Notes: a model not told the origin generated them from the letters alone. A DNA stretch of 14,997 bases from an uncultured Ruminococcus sp. (GCA_937926145.1 CALANW010000126.1:1-14997), one strand, 5' to 3'. Shown: positions 1 through 8,067, counted from the first letter of the stretch. Numbers and translations: made by a program.

Positions 1-16
1 TATATAAAATTTGCAA

Positions 17-1672
17 TTATTTTTTGAGCATTTCTTTGAAAAGCGCGGCGAGTTCCTTGTTTTTTCCTATCGGATATTTGTCATAAAGTCCGAAAGAATA
101 TTCGTTGTAAGCGTGGTAGTCAAAACCGATATCGTATTTTTCGCAAAGGCTTATCATATCCCTTACCCAGCCGATGCCGTTTCTTCCCTGCTCAAATCCC
201 TCCGAGATAACGCCGAATTCACCGAGATAAAGCGGCGCGTTCTTCTTTTCGGAAAAATCAACATAGCGCTTTATTCCCGATTCAAGGAAATCCTTGTTAA
301 AGCTGTAAACATCATCGCTCAGCGAAAGATCCATTCTTATCTCGGGAGTGGATATGTCTGATTTTATATATCCCGAAACAGTATATTTGTAACCTTTTTT
401 CATTTCGTATCGTCTGAAATTCTGAACATACATCGCGGTCGAACCCGATATTTTCAAACAGCCTTTTTTCTTGTAACCGTCGTCGGCGCAGAATTCGCTT
501 TTGCCACTTCCGTCCGAGCTCCAAGCACTGCTCGAAAGTGTACCGTCGGTGAAATCAGCCGAGAAAAGCACCCTGCGCTGTCCGCTCGGCGAAATTTCCG
601 TAAAAACGATATCGTCAAGATAAGCTGTGCCGTTTTCGCCCAAATACGATGCTGAAAAAGCAGGCTGTACGATATTCGCCTTTGAAGACAGTGAGGCAAA
701 ACCGCTCTCAAAATATGTCCAGCCGTTCTGACCCTCAGCCATTTTTTTCGCAGACACACAATCGACCCATACATTCTTTATGTTCTCTCCAACGACCTCC
801 TCCGAGGGATAGGTCATCGTCCTGCCGAGCGTCCCTGCCCATTCGGTGTTCTGATGCGTGAAAAAGAACGAATCATATTTGTGAAATTCATATACAATAT
901 TGCTGTCTTCAATTTCCGCGAAACAGTTTTCGGGAGTGAACAGATCGTAGACCCTCTCCCCGTTCTCCTTTACAACTCCGTTTATCCCCTCGATGAATAT
1001 GACCTGATACGGCGAAACCTTTCGTATCTCCTTTGCCATTCTGTTCATAAGAGAATCATACTGTTCAAACGTCTTTTCGACTGTTTTTTGCATAGGGATA
1101 TTGGGTTCGTTCACCAATCCGTAGCCGATTATCATCGGCTCGTTCGCATAGCGCTTTGCAATGGCTTTCCACAGAGCCGTGAGCCTGTCACGGTCGCTCT
1201 TGTCCGTCCAAAGCTCCGTGCCGTTTCCGCCCGATTGATAGCCGCCCTGCGGAACGTGCATATTGAGTATCAGCTTTATGCCGTATTTCTTCGCCCATTT
1301 TATGTTTGTGTCTATCCAGTCGAAGCCTGCCTTTTTGTAGTGATAAGGGTTCTTGTCGTCCTCAAAGATACCATAGTTAAGGTAAAATCTCGCGCAGTTG
1401 AAACCCATATCCGCAAGGTCTTTGTATGCCTTTGCGTCGTGATGCGATGTGTTCGGAACGGACGGATTATCCCACACACTGTTTCCGAGAGCAATGCCTT
1501 TTATATGAAATTCTTCCCCGTCCGCACCGATAAGCTTCGTGCCATCCGCGTGAACGAAATCCTCAGCCGTATATTTCTTCGCTTTCTGCGCCGAAGCAAA
1601 ACCTGCCGATGATATCATCATCACAGCCGCCGAAACTACAGCCGCCGTTCTCAATAAAATCTTTTTTATCAT
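17..1672 (-). CDS. Secreted GH5 glycoside hydrolase (endo-beta-glucanase/mannanase type) with a domain inserted in the barrel
   Basis: A 551-residue extracellular enzyme expected to cleave internal beta-1,4 linkages of plant polysaccharide (cellulose, mannan or glucomannan) by the retaining GH5 mechanism. Residues 1-28 form a signal peptide (MIKK, hydrophobic core, ASA cleavage site). Family landmarks are R95 (NCARFYL), H139 (LNMHV), acid/base E189 in LVNEPN, H264 and Y266 in EFHKYDS, FTHQNTEW at 271-278, and nucleophile E485 in LYLGEFG. In compact relatives such as Thermotoga Cel5A, as I remember that sequence, the FTHQ motif and the next barrel helix are only about 20 residues apart. Here about 160-175 residues intervene (roughly 290-455), with beta-sandwich character. 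There is no dockerin or C-terminal CBM. The start ATG overlaps the kinase stop as ATGA, and the ribosome site GAGG lies inside the kinase gene. GH5 membership is firm; the substrate is not determined. Confidence 0.92.
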   Translation of the reverse strand: MIKKILLRTAAVVSAAVMMISSAGFASAQKAKKYTAEDFVHADGTKLIGADGEEFHIKGIALGNSVWDNPSVPNTSHHDAKAYKDLADMGFNCARFYLNYGIFEDDKNPYHYKKAGFDWIDTNIKWAKKYGIKLILNMHVPQGGYQSGGNGTELWTDKSDRDRLTALWKAIAKRYANEPMIIGYGLVNEPNIPMQKTVEKTFEQYDSLMNRMAKEIRKVSPYQVIFIEGINGVVKENGERVYDLFTPENCFAEIEDSNIVYEFHKYDSFFFTHQNTEWAGTLGRTMTYPSEEVVGENIKNVWVDCVSAKKMAEGQNGWTYFESGFASLSSKANIVQPAFSASYLGENGTAYLDDIVFTEISPSGQRRVLFSADFTDGTLSSSAWSSDGSGKSEFCADDGYKKKGCLKISGSTAMYVQNFRRYEMKKGYKYTVSGYIKSDISTPEIRMDLSLSDDVYSFNKDFLESGIKRYVDFSEKKNAPLYLGEFGVISEGFEQGRNGIGWVRDMISLCEKYDIGFDYHAYNEYSFGLYDKYPIGKNKELAALFKEMLKK

Positions 1673-3456
1673 TGATTTTTTACCTCTTTCGGCAGGGTGA
1701 TCCTTACCCTTGTTCCCTTTCCGATCTGGCTGGTGAAAGAAAGACCGTATTGCTCGCCGTGGAACATCTTTATTCGCTTGTTCACGTTCGTCAAGCCGAT
1801 GCTTTTTCCCGAAGATGTGTCATTTTCTTCAAGCTTCCACCTAAGCTCGGACATTTTGTCATCGGGTATGCCCTGACCGTTGTCCTCGACCTCGATAACG
1901 ACATTTTCGCCCGAATATTTTATGCTCACGGTTATCTTTCCGTTGCTCTTACTACTCTCGATGCCGTGAACGAACGCATTTTCAACGATAGGCTGTATAA
2001 TAAGCGGCAAGATCGGATAATTCCCGTCAATTTCGTTGTCAATGGAATACGAAATCCTGTCGCCGAAACGAGCCGCCTGCAATTCAAGGTAGCTCTTTGT
2101 GAATTCAAGCTCCGATTCAAGCGTGACCATACTGTTTTTGACTTCAAGACAGCGGCGCATAAACTTTCCGAGCTTTTTTACAAGGTCAGCCGTTTCCTTG
2201 TCGTTGTTCACATACGCTTTCATTCGTATCGTTTCGAGCGTGTTGTAAAGGAAGTGCGGATTTATCTGACTCGCAAGGGTCTTGAACTCGGCTTCGACCT
2301 GATTCAATCGGAACGTTTCCGTCTGAATTTTCGCTTCGTAAGCTTCGTTCATAAGCTCCTGCATACTCTTTACCATTACCTGCAGGTCGTTGTAAAGCTC
2401 GTTGATCTCATCGTCGCCGTCTATCTTCTCGTTGAGGTCGAAGTCGCCGACCGTTACTCTGTGCATCTGGTCACGCAGGAAGCCAATTCTTCGCACGAAA
2501 TACGATGTAAAAAGTATCGCGATGAACACCGACAGCAGGAAGCAGGAAGTTATGTAGAAAACATATCCGAACGATATCTCCTTTGTCGCACCCGTTACGA
2601 TAGCATAAGGCTTCACAAGATATATTTGAAAAAAATTGCCCGTATAGTTGTAGTTGAAGTTGGTCGCAACTGTGTAACCCTTATCGGTGAGCGGAGATTT
2701 TCCCGTAAGCTCAATAGGCTCTTTCTCCACGCCGTCCAGTTCAAAGTCGGGCGTTGTGAATACCTTTCCGAGGTCGTATTCGGGCATATTGCTGTAAAAG
2801 ACCATTCCATTCTGAACGGCGAAGATAACGTTGAAAACTTCGTCTTCCATAAGCGTTTCGATCCAGTCCTGATTGATATAAACGACCATAACTCCAAGAC
2901 TTTCTCCGTCTTTTGACTTTATCTGACGGATATAGCTAAGATAGCATTTTGAATCGGAAGGGTTTTTCAGCACTCGCCATATCGGCGCAGATGTCGCCAA
3001 GGCTTCACCGAACCAGTTTGAATCCTTGATCTGCTGAGTTATGCGCTGAAAAGAGAGATTGTAGAGGAAGCCGTCCGGATCTTCGCCCATATCAACATAG
3101 AAAGTTATATCCGAAATCTGTGAATAAGCGTTTCTGTAGCTCGATACAACGGGGTGCGTTGCATAGAAATCAAGACATTCATCGTGGGTCAGTCCGCTGT
3201 TGAGAAGATAGCTTATGTTCTCGTCATTGTATATCGTATCAGCCGCCGCAGAGGTCGTGAAAAGCGTATCCGTAAGCCTTATTTTAAGATTGTCAGCGTC
3301 CTTGTACGCCTCCTTGACGGTGCTTTCCTGCAAAACGCCTATAGTGTTCATAATGAGGTAGATTCCTGCCGCAAAAACGGGGACGATTACCGCAATGAAC
3401 ATCACGATAAGCTTCGTGCGGATATTCGTGTTGAGCAGTTTGTTTATCAGCTTCAT
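1669..3456 (-). CDS. YesM-type two-component sensor histidine kinase
   Basis: A 595-residue membrane kinase. TM1 is at about 17-38, an extracytoplasmic sensor region (Cache-like by layout) spans about 41-290, and TM2 is at about 294-317. A HAMP-like segment (318-372) and coiled coil lead to the His_kinase domain with QINPHFLYNTL (phospho-accepting H401). The HATPase has its N box in QPIVENAFVHG (N493), DNGQGIP at 525-531 and GLTNVNKRI at 554-562. In this family such kinases sense extracellular sugars or peptides and phosphorylate an AraC-type YesN regulator. No regulator gene is in the window, although one could lie past the left edge. The gene begins 13 nt after deoC with ribosome site AGGGAAG, and its stop overlaps the GH5 start. 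This suggests that sensor and glycanase are made in step, perhaps with GH5 products as the signal; that is inference. Confidence 0.93.
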   Translation of the reverse strand: MKLINKLLNTNIRTKLIVMFIAVIVPVFAAGIYLIMNTIGVLQESTVKEAYKDADNLKIRLTDTLFTTSAAADTIYNDENISYLLNSGLTHDECLDFYATHPVVSSYRNAYSQISDITFYVDMGEDPDGFLYNLSFQRITQQIKDSNWFGEALATSAPIWRVLKNPSDSKCYLSYIRQIKSKDGESLGVMVVYINQDWIETLMEDEVFNVIFAVQNGMVFYSNMPEYDLGKVFTTPDFELDGVEKEPIELTGKSPLTDKGYTVATNFNYNYTGNFFQIYLVKPYAIVTGATKEISFGYVFYITSCFLLSVFIAILFTSYFVRRIGFLRDQMHRVTVGDFDLNEKIDGDDEINELYNDLQVMVKSMQELMNEAYEAKIQTETFRLNQVEAEFKTLASQINPHFLYNTLETIRMKAYVNNDKETADLVKKLGKFMRRCLEVKNSMVTLESELEFTKSYLELQAARFGDRISYSIDNEIDGNYPILPLIIQPIVENAFVHGIESSKSNGKITVSIKYSGENVVIEVEDNGQGIPDDKMSELRWKLEENDTSSGKSIGLTNVNKRIKMFHGEQYGLSFTSQIGKGTRVRITLPKEVKNQ

Positions 3457-3469
3457 AGCGCTTCCCTGC

Positions 3470-4123
3470 TCAAGATTCCTCGGACAGTATCTTCACCGCC
3501 GAGCTTGTTCCTATCCTATCGCAACCCTCGTTCAGAAAAGCTTCGAGGTCAGCCTTTGTCTTTACGCCGCCTGCTGCTTTCATCTTGACATTTTCGCCGA
3601 TGTGCTTCTTGAAAAGCTTGATATCTTCAAGCTTTGCGCCGTCCGTGCCGAAGCCTGTCGAAGTCTTTATGTAGTCTGCGCCCGCATTTGTCACACAGTC
3701 GCAGAGCGCAATTTTCTCTATCTTTTCAAGGTAGCAGGTTTCGATGATGACTTTGAGTATCTTCTCGCCGCAGACTTTTTTCAAAGCGGCAATTTCCGCC
3801 GTCACCTTGTCGAATCTGCCCATTTTTACGTCACCAAGGTTCACGACCATATCAAGCTCGTCTGCGCCGTCAGCGATAGCGCACTGCGCTTCGAACACCT
3901 TTACAGCAGTCGTGTTGTAGCCGAGAGGAAAGCCTATAACCGTACATATATTCAGCTTTTCGCCGAATTTTTTCCTCGCATACGAAATAAAGCTCGGCGG
4001 TATGCATACCGAAGCCGTGTTGAGGCGAAGCGCTTCTTCGCAAAGCTTGTCAATGTCAGCTTCGGTCGAAACGGCTTTGAGCATAGTGTGGTCGATGTGT
4101 GGGTATATCTGTTCTTTTTCCAT
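3470..4123 (-). CDS. deoC: Deoxyribose-phosphate aldolase
   Basis: A cytosolic class I aldolase that splits 2-deoxy-D-ribose 5-phosphate into acetaldehyde and glyceraldehyde 3-phosphate in deoxynucleoside salvage. The 217 residues match the usual family length. Visible signatures are IDHTMLK at the N-terminus, ADELDMVVN with the catalytic Asp (D91), YIKTSTGF with the Schiff-base lysine K153, and MKAAGGVKT with the second active-site lysine K182. It starts 2 nt after the DUF2461 stop, with ribosome site AAAGGAAG inside the end of that gene, so the two are almost certainly co-transcribed. Other deo genes (phosphorylase, phosphopentomutase) are not nearby, which is unusual but not rare. Its placement ahead of a sensor kinase and a glycanase is unexplained. 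Confidence 0.96.
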   Translation of the reverse strand: MEKEQIYPHIDHTMLKAVSTEADIDKLCEEALRLNTASVCIPPSFISYARKKFGEKLNICTVIGFPLGYNTTAVKVFEAQCAIADGADELDMVVNLGDVKMGRFDKVTAEIAALKKVCGEKILKVIIETCYLEKIEKIALCDCVTNAGADYIKTSTGFGTDGAKLEDIKLFKKHIGENVKMKAAGGVKTKADLEAFLNEGCDRIGTSSAVKILSEES

Positions 4124-4125
4124 TG

Positions 4126-4800
4126 TCAGTCTTCCTTTCGTGAGTCTATCTCCGCTTTGAGCAGGAGTTCATAAACGGGTGCAAGCTTCTCGAATTCGCC
4201 GATGAGGAACGGTATGAGTTTGTCGCTGAAAAGCAGGTCATAATCGTGGCTCAGAGCGTCAACGGAAATGCTCTTGCGGTTGAGCCAGTTCTGCTTTTCC
4301 TCACTCTCGTTCGGGAAACGGTTCTTTTTGTAAATGTCGCCGTCAAGCGAAAATTCGGGCGAGGCTTTCAGCATCTTTACGGCGGCTTTGTAGCTTTTGT
4401 CATCATTTTTTATAAGCTCGCGCAGGCTTTCCATAACAGCCGTGGGCGCTTGGTAATAGCCAACGCCGTAGGAAAAGCCCGTCTGCTCGATGCAGAAATA
4501 AAACGAGAGCGCATTTCCGAGCCTTTCGTGCGGTCTGCTCACGGCTATCCAGATATGGTCGCGGAAAAGCGACTTATCCTTTGTGAATCGCGTGTCACGG
4601 CGAACCCTCGAAACGCATTTCGGCGAGCAGACAAGCTGGCTGTCGATCTTTTCAAATGTCGGCGCAAGCCCTGCGGCTATCTCCGCGAACGGCTCGGTTA
4701 TGACCTTTTTGTATATCGGCTTCTGCTCCTCATAATATTCTCTGCTGTCGCGCAGTTTGAGTTCAAAGAGGATATCGATAGATTTTCTTGAAAAATTCAT
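4126..4800 (-). CDS. DUF2461 (TIGR02453-type) protein of unknown function
   Basis: A 224-residue soluble protein of the DUF2461 family; no reaction is established. Recognition rests on the N-terminal NFSRKSIDILFELK, the following REYYEEQKPIYK, and the basic signature RVRRDTRFTKDKSLFRDH at 65-82, which is the most conserved part of the family. The C-terminal part is mainly helical. The frame stays open upstream to 4860, but I chose the ATG at 4800. It has a good ribosome site (GAAAGGAAC, about 4 nt before the ATG), the family normally begins at this MNFSR motif, and the upstream stretch overlaps the likely promoter. It is the first gene of a unit with deoC, the kinase and the GH5 gene. Confidence 0.85.
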   Translation of the reverse strand: MNFSRKSIDILFELKLRDSREYYEEQKPIYKKVITEPFAEIAAGLAPTFEKIDSQLVCSPKCVSRVRRDTRFTKDKSLFRDHIWIAVSRPHERLGNALSFYFCIEQTGFSYGVGYYQAPTAVMESLRELIKNDDKSYKAAVKMLKASPEFSLDGDIYKKNRFPNESEEKQNWLNRKSISVDALSHDYDLLFSDKLIPFLIGEFEKLAPVYELLLKAEIDSRKED

Positions 4801-4831
4801 TTTGTTCCTTTCTTTTTTGAAAAAGACCATA

Positions 4832-4860
4832 TTCATATTCTGCAGGGTCAGGTTTCCCAA
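4832..4860 (-). promoter_or_regulatory. Possible sigma-A promoter for the DUF2461-deoC-kinase-GH5 unit
   Basis: Reading the minus strand, TTGGGA (4860-4855) and TATGAA (4837-4832) are separated by 17 nt, ending 31 nt before the chosen DUF2461 start. Each box matches the consensus at four of six positions, so this is only the best candidate between the tRNA terminator and the first gene. Confidence 0.3.
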
Positions 4861-4917
4861 CCGCTAAAAGATAAAGCGAAACACGAAACCCGTCCTGCAG
4901 AGTCGATGTGTTTGGAT

Positions 4918-4955
4918 AAAAAAAATCCGTTTCTTTTAACAAGAAACGGATTTTT
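4918..4955 (-). terminator. Rho-independent terminator of the tRNA-Gln operon
   Basis: A perfect 15-bp stem (4921-4935 with 4941-4955) with a 5-nt loop is followed on the minus strand by a run of eight T. It lies 4 nt past the CCA end of the last tRNA. The plus strand has a T5 run at the end of its stem, so weak activity in both directions is possible, but the minus-strand tract is clearly better. Confidence 0.9.
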
Positions 4956-4959
4956 CTAC

Positions 4960-5035
4960 TGGTTGGGGTGCAGGGATTTGAACCCCGGAAATGCCTGAGT
5001 CAGAGTCAGGTGCCTTACCGCTTGGCTACACCCCA
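4960..5035 (-). tRNA. tRNA-Gln (anticodon CUG)
   Basis: The minus strand folds as a full cloverleaf of 76 nt with an encoded CCA. The acceptor is TGGGGTG/CACCCCA with discriminator A, and the D arm is GCCAAGCGGTAAGGC. The anticodon stem is CCTGA/TCAGG around loop CTCTGAC, giving CUG, which reads CAG. The T arm carries GGTTCAAATCC. It is the second gene of a tandem pair and lacks the extra D-loop base of its neighbour. Confidence 0.97.
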
Positions 5036-5082
5036 GTATAAGTCGCCGATCAAAAAGGCGATGCATTAACGGCAACTTACTT

Positions 5083-5159
5083 TGGTTGGGATAGTTGGAT
5101 TTGAACCAACGAAATGACGGAGTCAAAGTCCGTTGCCTTAGCCGCTTGGCTATATCCCA
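5083..5159 (-). tRNA. tRNA-Gln (anticodon UUG)
   Basis: The minus strand folds as a 77-nt cloverleaf with an encoded CCA. The acceptor is TGGGATA/TATCCCA with discriminator A, the anticodon stem is ACGGA/TCCGT around loop CTTTGAC giving UUG, and the T loop is TTCAAAT. It reads CAA and by wobble CAG. It is first in a two-gene operon, 47 nt from the CUG isoacceptor. Confidence 0.97.
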
Positions 5160-5211
5160 TTGAACTTTTTAATGAGGAAATAATCAAGCTCATCGTCAAA
5201 CGACAGTAGTT

Positions 5212-5240
5212 ATTATAGCATGTCCATTCCTGTTTGGCAA
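5212..5240 (-). promoter_or_regulatory. Sigma-A promoter of the tRNA-Gln operon
   Basis: On the minus strand TTGCCA (5240-5235), a 17-nt spacer and a perfect TATAAT (5217-5212) place the transcript start near 5205, about 45 nt before the first tRNA. This separates tRNA expression from the recR cluster. Confidence 0.88.
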
Positions 5241-5246
5241 TAGTTT

Positions 5247-5308
5247 TTGCACAAGTTTGGCGTTTTATACAAATATTTTTCCAAAGTCTATACCAACTTG
5301 TGCAAGTT
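5247..5308. repeat. Inverted repeat abutting the recR stop, with nested palindrome
   Basis: Arms 5247-5260 and 5293-5305 are complementary apart from one extra T, with a 32-nt spacer. The right arm also contains a perfect palindrome of its own, AACTTG-TG-CAAGTT (5295-5308), next to the recR stop codon. There is no clear minus-strand T-tract, so it is not a canonical recR terminator. It lies just upstream of the tRNA promoter and could be a pair of operator sites or a 3'-end processing structure. Confidence 0.6.
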
Positions 5309-5908
5309 TTACATTTCATTGCGGTTTTCGAGTGCTTTGAACAGCGTTGTCTTGTCTGCATACTCCAACATTGCGCCAACGGGCAGACCGAAAGCAAGCC
5401 TTGTGACCTTTACTCCGAGCGGCTTTAGAAGCTTTGAAATGTAAACAGCGGTAGCCTCGCCCTCAACTGTCGGGTTGGTAGCCATAATGACCTCGCGCAC
5501 TCCGCCTGCGTTCACCCGCGCAAGAAGTTCCTTTATCCTCAGCATCTCGGGAGTAACACCGTCCATAGGCGAAAGAAGTCCGTGCAGAACGTGATAAACA
5601 CCCTTGTATTCGTTGGTGCGCTCGAAAGCTTCGATGTCCTTCGGTGCTTCGACAACGCATACAGTGCTGTGGTCGCGGAAATCATCACTGCATATCGGAC
5701 AAAGTTCGTTCTCGGTGAAGTTTGCACAAACCTTGCAGTAGGTGACTTTCTGATGAGCATTCATTATTGCATCGGAAAAAGCCTGCGCTTCCTCATCGCT
5801 CATCGTCATAACGTGGTAAGCGAGCCTTTGAGCCGACTTCATTCCTATTCCCGGGAGCTTTGCGAACTGCTCCGCAAGTATTACGAGCGGCAGAGCCGTT
5901 TTTGACAT
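5309..5908 (-). CDS. recR: Recombination mediator RecR
   Basis: A 199-residue protein that works with RecO and RecF to load RecA onto gapped single-stranded DNA. It has the RecR layout: a helix-hairpin-helix with FAKLPGIGMKSAQRLAYH (15-32), a C4 zinc finger (C58, C61, C70, C73), a Toprim domain from VCVVEAP (about 83) to about 175, and the C-terminal GLPVGAMLEYADKTTL. The frame is open to 5977, but the ATG at 5908 has the ribosome site AAAGGA and gives the normal length and the usual start before the HhH. It follows ybaB by 77 nt in the standard Firmicute order dnaX-ybaB-recR. Confidence 0.97.
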   Translation of the reverse strand: MSKTALPLVILAEQFAKLPGIGMKSAQRLAYHVMTMSDEEAQAFSDAIMNAHQKVTYCKVCANFTENELCPICSDDFRDHSTVCVVEAPKDIEAFERTNEYKGVYHVLHGLLSPMDGVTPEMLRIKELLARVNAGGVREVIMATNPTVEGEATAVYISKLLKPLGVKVTRLAFGLPVGAMLEYADKTTLFKALENRNEM

Positions 5909-5985
5909 AAGATCATTCCTTTGAGAAAAAAGTTGTTTGAAATAACGGGAATCCGTCAAGTGCGGATTCCCGTTCAATGTGTATC

Positions 5986-6333
5986 TTAGAAAAGTCCTGG
6001 GAATGAAACGCCGCCTGTGATAGCGCCCATCTCATTTTCGGAAGTAGCTTCGATCTGGTGAACAGCATCGTTGAATGCGCTGATAACGAGATCCTGAAGC
6101 ATCTCGATATCGTCCTTGTCAACAACGTCAGGCTTGATCGTGAGAGCCTTGATCTCCTTTTTGCCGTTCATAACGACTTCAACAGCTCCGCCGCCGGAAG
6201 TAGCCTTGAACTCTCTGTTTTCAATATCTTCCTGAAGAGCGGTGATCTGTTCCTGCATTTTCTGAGCCTGCTTGAGCATACCCTGCATATTCTGAGCGCC
6301 GCCGCCCATTCCCTGTGGCAATCTTGCTTTCAT
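5986..6333 (-). CDS. ybaB: YbaB/EbfC nucleoid-associated protein
   Basis: A 115-residue dimeric DNA-binding protein, usually coupled to dnaX and recR. The Gly/Met-rich start (QGMGGGAQNMQGMLKQAQ), a helix with QKMQEQITALQEDIENREF (25-43), the SGGGAVEVVMNGKKEIKALTI strand region (46-66) and the C-terminal EMGAITGG are typical. The ribosome site AAAGGAG precedes the ATG. Its exact role is unsettled in the family; nucleoid organisation or help to RecR/DnaX are the usual ideas. It follows dnaX by 78 nt. Confidence 0.95.
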   Translation of the reverse strand: MKARLPQGMGGGAQNMQGMLKQAQKMQEQITALQEDIENREFKATSGGGAVEVVMNGKKEIKALTIKPDVVDKDDIEMLQDLVISAFNDAVHQIEATSENEMGAITGGVSFPGLF

Positions 6334-6411
6334 AATTAATACTCCTTTTGGTTGTTTTTAAGCACCGCGATACTTAACAAGCGGTACTGTAAATTTATAG
6401 AAACGGAACAT

Positions 6412-8067
6412 TTATGACTGTTCTGTCGGTATCCCGTTTTCCTGCGCTTTTTTCAAAATGGCTTCGACCGACTGCCTTGTATCGGCTTTCTCGGTCTTGT
6501 TCGTGCATTTCGCACGGATAGTGTATATCCTGCCCGTTATCTTCTGAATAGAACGATTGAGCTTCTCGGCGTTGTCCCCTGCCTTTAAAACCGACATAAA
6601 GAACGAATTCTCCGAGAAAATGAGCATCATATTTCCGCTTTCGAGGGCATACGAACCGACAAGTGCCGCCGAACCCGACGGGCAGGTCGCCCTGTACTCT
6701 TCGAGGATATCCGCCCAGCGTTCAACCGGCTTGAACGAAGACGGGTCTATCTTGCCCTGCTCCGTTTTTGCAGGAGCGGACGGTGAAGCCTGAGCAGGCT
6801 GAGTAACGCTTTCGTTCTGTCTTTCCTGCCGATACGAATGTTGGGGTTCGCTTCTCACGGGAGCAGTCCGCTGAACGGACGTATCGCCGAGCCTGCGCTC
6901 CAACATTTCAATTTTAGCATAAATTTCGGAATTGTCAATAGAATTGTTCGCAGAAGCGCCCGAAGCCGCCGTGCCCGCTCTGCTTGTGCATATCTTTATC
7001 ATGCACATCTCGATCTCGACACGCTTTGACGGCACTCTGCCTATTTTATCACCCGTCTGCTGCAAAATATCAAGGTCGGCGAAGATATCCTCTATCGGCA
7101 TTCTCTCCGCAAGAGCCTTGACCTGAGCGGTTTCGCTCGGCAGACAGTTCAGTATCCCCGTATCATCGGGAACAGTTTTTGCAAGCATAACATTTCGCAG
7201 CTGTCCGACCAGTTCGGCGCAAAGCTGCTGCATATCCTTTGACGAATCGTAAAGCTCGCCGACCGCTTTTACAGCCTCGGCAGTGTTATGGTCAGCCGCC
7301 GCTTCAAGGATACGGAAAACAGGGCCGCTTCCCGCGATTCCCGCCGCACTCGCAGCCACATCTTCAGTGATGTTGTCGGAGTAAGCCGTGCATCGGTCGA
7401 GAAGTGAAAGAGCATCACGCATACCGCCGTCCGAAGCCTTTGCGATAAGCAGTGCGGCTTCATTCGTGAGCGTGAATTTCTCCTGCTCTGCGACCCACAA
7501 GAGTCGCTTTGCGATATCATCGGATTTTATTCTGTGGAAATCGAAACGCTGACAGCGCGAAAGTATCGTCGGCAGGACTTTGTGGATCTCAGTCGTTGCG
7601 AGGATAAACTTAACGTGCGCAGGCGGTTCTTCCATAATTTTGAGCAGCGCATTGAACGCCGCGGGAGAGAGCATGTGAACTTCGTCAATGATATAGACCT
7701 TGTATTTGCAGCGTTCGGGCATATAAACAGTACCCTCGCGCAGGTCACGGATATCTTCAACACCGCTGTTTGAAGCTGCGTCTATCTCGATTATGTCACC
7801 GAGCGCGCCCTCATCGGCATCGCGGCAAATTTCACATTCAAGGCACGGGTTTCCGTCAACTGGGTGCAGGCAGTTCATCGCCTTTGCAAGTATTCTTGCG
7901 CAGGTCGTTTTGCCCGTTCCTCTCGAACCCGTGAAAATATATGCATGGGCAGTTCTGCCCGTTCTGAGCTGGTTTAAGAGCGTTTCTGTGACCTGCGGCT
8001 GCGAAACAACATCGGCAAAGCTCAAAGGTCTGTATTTTCTGTACAAAGCCTGATACAAAACGCTCAC
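6412..8067 (-). CDS. dnaX: DNA polymerase III subunit gamma/tau
   Basis: The clamp-loader ATPase of the replisome, 551 residues. The N-terminal YQALYRKYRPLSFADVVSQ is diagnostic. Walker A is GSRGTGKT (47-54), the zinc cysteines are C66, C75, C78 and C81, and Walker B is YIIDEVHML. Sensor 1 is ILATTE (155-160), the arginine finger lies in SRCQRF (170-175), and sensor 2 in GGMRDALSLLD. The domain III core runs to about 360. A Ser/Thr/Pro/Gln-rich linker (about 365-440) leads to a small C-terminal domain (about 445-525). The start codon is GTG at 8067; the in-frame TTG at 8058 would give the common MYQALYR start and cannot be excluded. It begins 6 nt after the TPR gene stop, in the same frame. 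Confidence 0.97.
   Translation of the reverse strand: MSVLYQALYRKYRPLSFADVVSQPQVTETLLNQLRTGRTAHAYIFTGSRGTGKTTCARILAKAMNCLHPVDGNPCLECEICRDADEGALGDIIEIDAASNSGVEDIRDLREGTVYMPERCKYKVYIIDEVHMLSPAAFNALLKIMEEPPAHVKFILATTEIHKVLPTILSRCQRFDFHRIKSDDIAKRLLWVAEQEKFTLTNEAALLIAKASDGGMRDALSLLDRCTAYSDNITEDVAASAAGIAGSGPVFRILEAAADHNTAEAVKAVGELYDSSKDMQQLCAELVGQLRNVMLAKTVPDDTGILNCLPSETAQVKALAERMPIEDIFADLDILQQTGDKIGRVPSKRVEIEMCMIKICTSRAGTAASGASANNSIDNSEIYAKIEMLERRLGDTSVQRTAPVRSEPQHSYRQERQNESVTQPAQASPSAPAKTEQGKIDPSSFKPVERWADILEEYRATCPSGSAALVGSYALESGNMMLIFSENSFFMSVLKAGDNAEKLNRSIQKITGRIYTIRAKCTNKTEKADTRQSVEAILKKAQENGIPTEQS

Noticed and set aside
1609..2916. Plus-strand open frame of 435 codons opposite the kinase gene.
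   Set aside because: It is antisense to a gene with complete kinase motifs, with no recognisable domain and no good ribosome site; a shadow produced by codon bias.
6445..6462. A run in dnaX (TTG AAA AAA GCG) as a programmed frameshift site making gamma from tau.
   Set aside because: The heptamer in frame is G-AAA-AAA rather than A-AAA-AAG, and it lies about 15 codons before the stop, so frameshifting would not give a gamma-like product.
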